A program made the translations under genes and the position numbers. Positions 56,097 through 64,000 of a DNA stretch of 64,000 nt are shown here, piece after piece; the stretch's first letter is position 1; every line of letters starts with the position of its first letter. Source of the DNA: Megalobrama amblycephala (taxonomy: Eukaryota; Chordata; Actinopteri; Cypriniformes; Xenocyprididae); NCBI RefSeq assembly GCF_018812025.1, contig NC_063049.1, positions 12,405,537-12,469,536 of the forward strand, given 5' to 3'. The notes under the pieces are model-generated. The model was not told the DNA's origin. It saw only the letters and a program-made list of their open reading frames with translations, and did no database searches.

Positions 56097-57414
56097 AACA
56101 TAATACATAAATAATACATACAAACACAATATTTTCACACAAGACACATGAAGTGTGAAGAAAAATCATCTGTGAACATAATATAATAATTGTTTATAAT
56201 TTGTAACCAAGCTGTAATTTAGTTAAATTATGCAAAAATAGTGACAACATTATTTAATAGGATACATAAAGTTATGTATCCTAGTTATGAAATCAATCCT
56301 AGTGAAACAAAAGGATTATATGTAGGGTTGGAAAAAAATGATATATATATATATATTTTTTTTATATATATATATATTTTTTTTTCTTTCAAATTTCCAT
56401 CACAAAATGCTATTAAACACAATACATAATTTGAGATAAGCCATTATTGTGGAAATGTTTATTACATTTAGAAAAAAAAAAAATTGTAAATTCACGGTGG
56501 ACATTGTTAGCTGACAAAATAAATGAGTGAGAGTGTGAAAAGCAAGTGAGCTTCTTTTAAAAAGTCCACAGGGTCAAAAGTGCCCATAGTTGAAGAAACA
56601 GCCATAACTGAAACAAATGCACCACTAATTTTGCCGGCTGTAACACATATCGGTGCAGACTCACATTTTAAGCTGACAATGACATCACTAATGCTGATGA
56701 AATGCATGAAACGGTAATGAAATGTGCAGCCATTTCCTCATACAATGAGGGTTTGGAAAGTCTATGTTATCTGGGAGATGATTGCTTATCACCCCCTGCC
56801 AAAAATGTAGATGATATTATAATTTGAAGCCGGATGAAATGGATTTTCAGGTGAGCGTTGTCAGAAGGTTTAATGTAATGCAGTAACTGGATTGCAAAAA
56901 GGCACAGAGTAGCAGTAAATGTGTTGTACAGCCTTTGTGATGAAAGATTTAAAACTAAAGACCTTTCTCAGTGTGCCTTCCAAACTAATGCAAGAAACCT
57001 GTTGGCAGTCTTCGTGAAATCAGCTTTAGTGAGTTTTGCTTGATGGAAAAAAATAATGGTTCTTAATACATAAATAACAATGTAAAATCAAATCAATCAC
57101 ATAATATCAAACTTTGTTATGCTGCAATTTTAGAAAGATTTCAATCTTTTTACAATCCCCAAGGATTTTCTCATCGAGGAAAGATTTTAACTTTATGTGT
57201 GATTCAGTTCAGCAGAGCCGCCATGCCAGAAACATTCTGAGAGAGACGGGAGAGGTTTTAAAGGCCTCGCTGGATGTTAAAGATTTTATGGATGCTTTTA
57301 TTCACTTGTAACTCCTGATTCTCCTGCCACAGTAAATAAACACAATGATATTTCACACATTAAAAACATGTAAGATTAAGACAAGGGGCTAGTTGCATAA
57401 ACACAGCCATAATG
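55826..57414. other. Intergenic stretch with microsatellites
   Basis: AT-rich. Contains (AC)n(AT)n at 56034-56090 and interrupted (TA)n/T-runs at 56340-56385. Nothing coding was recognised. Confidence 0.5.
56034..56090. repeat. (AC)n(AT)n compound microsatellite
   Basis: About 13 AC units pass directly into about 15 AT units. Confidence 0.95.
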
Positions 57415-57418
57415 TTAA

Positions 57419-57608
57419 AGGGATAGTTCACCCAAAAATGAAAATTGTGTCATCATTTACTCACCCTCAAGTTGTTCCAAACTGGTATCACCAACATTCT
57501 TGAAAATATCCTCCTTTGTGTTCAACAGAAGAAAGAACTTTAAACAGGTTTGGAACTTGAGGGAGAGTAAATAAGGATAGAATTTTCTTTTTGGGGTGAA
57601 CTATCCCC
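57419..57608. mobile_element. TTAA MITE, 190 bp (AGGGATAGTTCACCC ends)
   Basis: Ends AGGGATAGTTCACCC and GGGTGAACTATCCCC, with TTAA at 57415-57418 and 57609-57612. Interior CTCACCCTCAAGTTGTTCC is inverted as GGAACTTGAGGGAGAG. Confidence 0.9.
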
Positions 57609-57612
57609 TTAA

Positions 57613-58312
57613 AGGGCTAGTTCACCCAAAAAATCTGATTAATTACTGTCATTAATTACTCACCCTCATGTCGTTCCACACCCGTAAGACCTTCGTTAAT
57701 CTTCAGAACACAAATTAAGATATTTTTGTTGAAATCCGATGGCTCTGTGAGGCCTCCATAGCCAACAATGACATTTCCTCTCTCAAGATCCATTAATGTA
57801 CTAAAAACATATTTAAATCAATTCATGTGAGTACAGTGGCTCAATATTAATATTATAAAGCAACGAGAATATTTTTGGTGTGCCAAAAAAACAAAATAGC
57901 GACTTATATAGTGATGGCCGATTCAAAACACTGCTTCAGGAAGCTTCGGAGTGTTATGAATCAGCGTGTCGAATCAGCGGTTTGGAAGTCACATGATTTC
58001 AGCAGTTTGGCGGTTTGACACGTGATCCGAATCGTTATTTTGTTTTTTCGGCACACCAAAAATATTCTCGTCGCTTTATAATATTAATATTGAACCACTG
58101 AACTCACATGAACTGATTTAAATATGTTTTTAGTACATTAATGGATCTTGAGAGAGGAAATGTCATGGCTATGGAGGCCTCACTGAGCCAGCAGATTTCA
58201 ACAAAAATATCTTAATTTGTGTTCAGAAGATTAACGAAGGTCTTATGGGTGTGGAACGGCATGAAGGTGAATAATAAATGACATTATTTTCATTTTTGGG
58301 TGAACTAACCCT
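57613..58312. mobile_element. 700-bp foldback TTAA element, complete
   Basis: The left end AGGGCTAGTTCACCC shares its TTAA (57609-57612) with the element before; the right end GGGTGAACTAACCCT is followed by TTAA 58313-58316. Nearly the whole length is two inverted arms of about 285 bp (57613-57902 against 58030-58312) around a core of about 125 bp with GGCCGATTC and GAATCGTTA. A transcript would form a long hairpin. Confidence 0.92.
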
Positions 58313-58316
58313 TTAA

Positions 58317-58540
58317 GGTTGAACCACTGCAATCACGTCAACTGTTTTAACCATGTCTTTAGTACCTTTCTGGACCTGAAAGTGCTAAATTGCTGTCTAT
58401 GGACGAGTCATATACCTCTCAGATTTCATCGAAAATATCCTAATTTGTGTTCCAAAGATAAACGAAGGTCTTAAGGGTGTGGAACGACATGAGGGTGAGT
58501 AATTAATGACAGAATTTTCATTTTTGGGTGAACTAACCCT
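58317..58540. mobile_element. Right half of another family C element
   Basis: GGTTGAACCACTGCAATCAC to GGGTGAACTAACCCT then TTAA (58541-58544) is the right arm of family C. The left arm is missing, probably because the element at 57613-58312 replaced or landed in it. Confidence 0.8.
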
Positions 58541-58591
58541 TTAAGATTGTGTCTTAAGAACTAGTGCGAACAACTAGCAGTTACCGTAGAT

Positions 58592-58652
58592 TTGAAGTAC
58601 ACTACAAATGCACATTTTATACAATTAAGCACACTTCTTTTTTTATAAGGGT
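58592..58652 (+). mobile_element. CCCTTGTGAAAAAG MITE family, end fragment
   Basis: TTTGAAGTACACTACAAATG to ACACTTCTTTTTTTATAAGGG, compared with 63622-63677. Confidence 0.6.
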
Positions 58653-61129
58653 ATACAAGCTTCACCTCCCTAAGGACACCCTTTTCACATGGTAAAATTT
58701 GTTGGCCTATTGCATGGCTTATTGTTTTAATAATGCAGAACATATTAAACGGTTCTGCATAAATTGCTTTTTTCTGACCATGAATTTCAGCAACTGAACA
58801 TGTTTGACAGCAATTTTAATGCTATGTGGGAAGCTATCCTTCATCTGAATCAAACAGTAGTGCATAAAGTACAACATATGGTTTCTCTTGATTTTTATTC
58901 TTATGAGCTGTTTACTTTAACCCCAAAATAAAATCTGAGAAAAAGGCAGCATGAGTACATTTTCAAAGCCCTTGTACTATTTCAGACAGCTAATAAGCAT
59001 GGGAACCAGTTAAAACACGAACGCAGACTGAATGTGACCACACTCCATAAAGAGCGCAGTCATCTCTATTGTGACCTAAATTAACAGTAAAACATTCCCT
59101 TGTGCATTTAGCCATTAAGGATCGAGAAAAGCCAGAACTTTGTGCGTGTATGTGTCATGAATAGAAGCAGCTACCCACTGCCAGACCAAACAGCACAAAC
59201 TCCAAATTAGCTTTACGTGACTGAGGCTCATATCAGGGAGAATAATTTATAAGGCCATAAATAAGTAATTGTGTTGAGTTAGAATGATTCAAGTTTGATA
59301 TACAACATTGTAAAATATTTGGACACAAGCTGGTGGCAGATCGATGTTTGGGTGGACACTGTTGGCAAACAGATGTCAATGAGGGTGGTCAGTGTAAAGG
59401 ATGTCCGTCCGATTCAGAATACTGGCTGCCAGAGGATCAGACCAAAACATGGCCTTCACATTGGACACCCTGCAGCTTCTCTAGCTTTATTTTTGTGTTT
59501 TTTCTTCTTCAGATCTCACCAACTCCCAAGAATTCAGAACCAAATCTCACACTCTAGACTGCAGTAGATCCCCACCTTCCCTCTTACTGCTGTCTTTATT
59601 CTAATCTTTATCTATATGTATATTGATATGCTTTTCATTTTATAGCAGCAATATACTTTTAGAAGAATGATATATAAGCACAATTCTATGCGTAAAACTA
59701 GTCTAAACTGTGTAAGTATGTTTAGCAGTTATGGCCTTCAGGATATTCATAATGTGGATCTAGTCTAAGGTGTAGTTTATGATAAATTGTAGAACTGCGC
59801 TGTGTGAAATTCATGCAGTATCCCTATGTGTAATTAAATATGACAAAAAAATAAATCACATTTCATTGACTCACTGTTCTTTTCTTTTCTTTTTATTTTC
59901 TTTATAGACATACTTCTATAAACTTTTTTATACCATTTACAATAATGTGTATGTATGTATATTTTTAATTTTCCATTAATCTGGTAAAAAAAAATCCATT
60001 AATCCATTAATTCCATTAAAAATTCCCTCTCAATGTTGAATCCCACTACATTCACATTATTATAATATGGTTCTTTTTATACAATATTGTATGTAGAGTA
60101 GAAGAATAATGTAAAGGGATTTTTTATCTACATCAGCATAAATTAGAGGCAGTACTACATGCTATATAAATATATTTAAATAATTATTTTTTTCACATTA
60201 CAGTAATGAGATTTTAGCATTTGGGAATTTAGAGGAGAGGGTGTTTAATTATCTAGAAATTATGTCACGATGCAAAAGAATCCTAAAAATAGATTTAATT
60301 ATATTTAAGATAATATCTTTTCTTATTTTCCTTTCCGTAATATTGGATTGATTTATGAACCAGACAGATTTAATGATTTTGAATCTGTGCTTTGATCATT
60401 AAAAAAGAGCTCAGAATTTAAATATGAAAATAAAACAATATGTTAAACAATATTTTAACAATACTGTATATTAAATATGTTAAATATACTGAGTATAATG
60501 AGGACATCCCTATGGTTAAATGTTCTTAGGAAGTGCTTTTTCCTTTTTTCCTCTTTTTTTTTTTTTTTTGTTTTTGTTCATCTTTAACCTTTTCACTGTA
60601 AATATCTGCACATGAAAGCTGTGTCTGTATACAAACTTTAAAATCATTTGGGGAAGAATGTGGCTGATGTAGAAAAACAGCTGTTGGTATGTTAAAGTGT
60701 CTGGCAATATTTATGAGTGTTACTCAAATAAGAAATTCAAGAAGTACAACTGTGGCAGCTGTGACATCAAAATGTCACAGCCACGGTCCTCTTCAGTCTG
60801 CACCTTGGAATTCACGAGTATCGGTTTCACTTTGGAAGCCAGAATCCATCTCTCTCCCAAACCGGGACTGACAGAACAGCACCCGAGTGCCTCGGACTGC
60901 CATAGGACTGGGGCACCTTGGGAAAAGAGATGGCACTTTAGCAGATCCTGAGTTTTCGGGGCAGGTGCTGAGATGTCCTGCAGTGTGAGCAAAGGAACAG
61001 GTCTGAGAACAGCAAGGGGTGGAGTGAGAGTAATATCCATGTGCATTAGACCTGTTGTAGTGCTGATAACAAGGCGTTCTCTTGCGCTCTCAGGGAATGG
61101 ATTACTTTTTCATCTGCTTCCAGGATTAA
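58653..61129. other. Intergenic stretch, nothing recognised
   Basis: AT-rich with poly-T near 60550-60570. A GC-richer block at 60760-61050 carries open frames on both strands (for example 60720-61046 minus, 108 codons) without a recognisable domain; it abuts the break point of the Tc1 fragment. Confidence 0.45.
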
Positions 61130-61956
61130 AGGCTTCCTGAAGTAGCCATCAGAAGATGGGTACACAGTGTTCATAAAGGGATTGACATGATCAGCAACAA
61201 TACTCACATACTGTAGGCTGTGGCATTTAAATGATGCTCGATTGGTACTAACGAGCCCAAAGTGCGCCAAGAAAACGTCCCACACACCATTACACCACCA
61301 GCAGCCTGAACCATTGATCCAAGGCAGGATGGATCCATGCTTTCATGTTGTTTACACCAAATTCTGACCCTACCATCTGAATGTTGCAGCAGAAATCGAG
61401 GCTCATCAGACCAGCAATGTTTTTCCAATCTTCTATTGTCCAATTTTGGTGAGCCCATGTGAAGCCTCAGTTTCCTGTTCTTAGCTGATATGAGTGACAC
61501 CAGTGTGATTTTCTGCTGCTGTAGCCCATCTGCTTCAAGGTTCGACATGTTGTGTGTTCAGAGATGCTCTTCTGCAGACTTTGGTTGTAACGAGTGCTTA
61601 TTTGAGTTGCTGTTGCCTTTCTATCAGTTTGAACCAGTCTGGCCATTCTTCTCTGACCTCTGGTATCAACAAGGCATTTTCGCCAACAGAACCGCCGCTC
61701 ACTGGATATTTTCTCTTTTTCGGGACATTCTCTGTAAACCCTTGAGATGGTTGTGTGTGAAAATCCCAGTAGATCAGCAGTTTCTGACATACTCAGACCA
61801 GCCCATCTGGCGCCAAAAAACATTGCACATTCAAAGTTACTTTAATCACCTTTCTTCCCCATTCTGATGCTAAGTTTGAAATTCAGTAGATCATATGCCT
61901 AAATGCATTGAGTTGCTGCCATGTGATTCAACTGAGCAGTTGAACAGGTGTACCTA
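61130..61956 (-). mobile_element. Tc1-like transposon, 3' truncated
   Basis: The 5' end on the minus strand begins near 61956 (TAGGTACACCTG). Transposase coding follows to about 61130, where similarity ends after the DGYF segment. The 3' third, with the second catalytic Asp, the Glu and the right terminal repeat, is missing. Confidence 0.8.
61204..61862 (-). pseudogene. Tc1-like transposase fragment, inactivated
   Basis: The family start ATG lies at 61862 and is followed by MGKKGD and a TAA stop. The frame then reopens from 61823 with the helix-turn-helix part (LGFSHTTISRVYREC), and shifts into a second frame (61548-61204) that holds the first catalytic Asp in CWSDEPRFLL, followed by QHSDGRVRIW. 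A further shift leads to a short DGYF piece near 61140. The second Asp and the Glu are gone. It is a different Tc1 family from the two copies upstream. Confidence 0.85.
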
Positions 61957-63026
61957 TACCTATTGAAATTGAAATAAAAAATCTGCTTATATATTATTTC
62001 AAAATTATAAACTTCTATTACAAATGATGGTTTATTTTCAATTCTATTTAAATTATATAGTAAAGTACTAAAGTAAGCATTTTGCAGCTGTAATTAAACA
62101 AATAAAAACCATACAGTCCTCATCCTTCTTATCTATTCAAGAATAATTACAAGGTTTGGGGTTTTCAGCAGTGCAAACCTCTAAGGTCTTTGTGTGACGT
62201 AACAATCGTCCCTTGAGCCCTGGCAATCCTATCAAAAGCTGCTGGCTACTCATTAAAATTCCTGATGCTCTCCTGCACCTAAGAGAGTTGTCAAATTGTA
62301 ACGTCAACTCAAGATTTCCACTGTCTTCCCAGTTTGTCAGTATGGCAGAGATCTAAGGCCTCACTGAGCAAACCCCACTGAAGCCACACTCCCCACCACC
62401 AATCACAAACCTTCAGATTCGTGAAGGCCTCTTCTCCTGGCGACCAAATGTCTGATGTTCTCTTCACCACAACATTTCTCCTGATTGCTTTGCCAAAACT
62501 CCTGCTATCCACTGAAGGCATATCATGCCATAATGGATATCTGTCACCTTCCCGAATCTCCAGCAAGGCTCGCTTCCAGACCAAATAACAGTTTAAATGC
62601 TGTTCATTTTGGATTATTTGAAATCTCATTAACTTTAGCAAAGGCGTAAATGATGCATTGTAAATAAAATGTCTTCACCACATGGTTTAGGTTGAATCAA
62701 TTTCCTGATTAGCATTTTTCACTCTCATTTTTAGTGCCATCATATCAATCTCACAGTGAAAGTAATATGTCACGGATCTTTCTCATCTCTCACTGGCACT
62801 CTCTGATTTTTTATCCTCCCTAATGCACAAATGGAGCAATTTCTATGGAAATTGAGTTTTTATTATTCAGAGAAACCTAGTTAAAATATATTTATTATAA
62901 GGGTTTTGTTAACACATTTTTTATCAAAATCAAGATTTTATTTTCAAATTTATAGAAGATATTTAAGGAATATTAAATTAAGATTAAGAATTATATTAGG
63001 AGAATGTTTTAGATGCTATAACTCTA
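61957..63026. other. Unrecognised stretch with a 110-codon minus ORF
   Basis: The minus frame 62309-62641 is open for 110 codons (MLKLMRFQIIQNEQHLNCYL start) and Trp-rich near its end. I do not recognise it and see no splice context. The remainder is AT-rich with nothing named. Confidence 0.3.
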
Positions 63027-63677
63027 CCCTTGTGAAAAAGTACCAAAAAAAGTACACTTTAGCATACTTTTAAACAGATTATTTATTACAGAGATACTTA
63101 AGTGCAAACTGAATGTAATGAATATGGATTAATTTCATTAGATTTAACATCCAATTAAGTGTCCATATTATGGATTATTATGAATTAATGTTGGACACTT
63201 AATTGAATTAATTGTATGTTAATTCCAATGAAATGATAATGTATTAGTTTAATTAATAATAAATGAAATTTGCTGAACTTTAGAGTGTTTTTGACCCACA
63301 TAGGTAGGACTTGAATACATCTTTGTATGTAATTTCATAATTACTTCTATTGTCTTTGAAATATGGTTGAAGTGTGCTGCCAAATGACAAACAGTTATAG
63401 TAGACTAAAATATACTTTAATGTAATTTCTGTTGAAACTTGCATGTCATGTATTTAAATATATTTTTAATTACACATGTGTAATGATGTTGTAATTTAGT
63501 ACATTGGAATTAAATTAACTATCGCATCACACACTATACAGTTAAAAGTTCTTTACATGTGCTTTAGAATCTGCAAGTACAGTTTTTTTTTTTTTTTTTT
63601 TTTTTTAAATATACTATTAAGATTTGAAGTACAAGCTTGAATTCAATACAAATAAGCACACTTCTTTTTCACAAGGG
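63027..63677 (+). mobile_element. CCCTTGTGAAAAAG MITE, complete reference copy
   Basis: Ends CCCTTGTGAAAAAG (63027) and CTTTTTCACAAGGG (ending 63677). Flanks CTA and TTA hint at a 3-bp duplication with one change. It is 651 bp and AT-rich. The long poly-T at 63583-63606 is internal. It serves as reference for the fragments at 901, 20790, 31545, 37845, 51945 and 58592. Confidence 0.85.
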
Positions 63678-64000
63678 TTACGTCATGCAAAATAATCAGA
63701 AAAATGCAGTTTGTACATGGTTAAGCCTGTATTTCAGTATTTCACATCAATTATACACATAAATACATAAATATTATTTTACATGCTATTGTAACCAAAT
63801 TATTAAGGTTGAACCATCACTCTTCGTCACTTCAGTTTAAAATCTCATTTTTTATTTCCTGAAAAGTGATTTCTAGAAAACACTTTTGAGCATTGTGGGA
63901 AAACCGTCACCTGAGTGACATTTACTAAATGATCCACCACTAAACTCACTCCTTACTGAGAGTGAGTTCATCCCTGGAGCTCTGTTCATCTAATGAGGCA
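63678..64000. other. Intergenic stretch, nothing recognised
   Basis: AT-rich sequence to the window end with no ORF or repeat ends. Confidence 0.5.

Noticed and set aside
1..64000. CRISPR arrays, prokaryotic operons, tRNA genes
   Set aside because: I looked for regularly spaced repeats with unique spacers, for ribosome-binding-site-led gene runs and for GGTTCGAnnCC-type internal boxes. None was convincing, and the repeat content is that of a fish nuclear genome.

Overview
This 64 kb window looks like teleost fish nuclear DNA, most likely from a cyprinid (carp, goldfish or zebrafish relatives). It is AT-rich and has no compact run of genes. It is full of miniature DNA transposons, degenerate Tc1 transposons, hAT termini and microsatellites of kinds I know from cyprinid genomes. 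I found no convincing host protein-coding gene, no tRNA or rRNA gene, no CRISPR array and no prokaryotic operon. The window is probably intergenic or lies inside a very long intron. Every protein-like segment I can support belongs to a transposable element, or is an unrecognised ORF or exon-like segment.

Layout. 1-5.8 kb: a hAT-like fragment, AT-rich repeat debris, and a TTAA-flanked Kolobok-like element (2082-3358) with a THAP zinc-finger exon, inserted in an older MITE (2054-3696). 5.8-9.5 kb: a nest in which a TA-type MITE holds a Tc1 transposon (5965-7470) and a long-terminal-inverted-repeat element (about 7523-9471), itself split by a hAT element (7609-8590). 9.6-12 kb: a second Kolobok-like element with a hAT inside it. 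12.1-13.7 kb: a second Tc1 copy. 14.7-17 kb: a 2.2 kb TIR element with two exon-like segments and two small MITEs. 18.9-25.3 kb: foldback pieces, a nested pair at 21.1-22.4 kb, and the first copy of an unclassified dispersed repeat X. 28-29.6 kb: a GC-rich foldback element and a chimeric TTAA element carrying a short PYLFEP-type ORF. 31.5-33.6 kb: a split MITE holding TTAA-family sequence and the second copy of X. 35.1-36.4 kb: a hAT end, unclassified repeat Y and a TTAA MITE. 41.7-45.8 kb: MITEs, one interrupted by a TTAA element whose centre has 164-bp, almost identical direct repeats. 46.9-50.8 kb: a hAT MITE, a three-layer nest, a pyrimidine-rich ORF and the second copy of Y. 52.4-63.7 kb: scattered retroelement-like ends, a chain of three TTAA elements at 57.4-58.5 kb, a truncated Tc1 on the minus strand, and a complete MITE at 63.0-63.7 kb.

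How the parts relate. Three insertion signatures can be read directly: TA duplications for Tc1 elements, 8-bp duplications for hAT elements, and TTAA for at least three families. In two cases the empty target site can be reconstructed because the insertion landed in a recognisable older repeat. The Tc1 copies are dead through stop codons, frameshifts or deletions, so little here is likely to be mobile today. The most interesting leads are the two-gene remnant in the TTAA/THAP element and its motif shared with a second family, the TTAA terminal arms that enclose different central sequences, the 164-bp direct repeats, and the possible spliced mini-ORF at 15.4-16.0 kb. Family names come from memory of family hallmarks, not from a database search.
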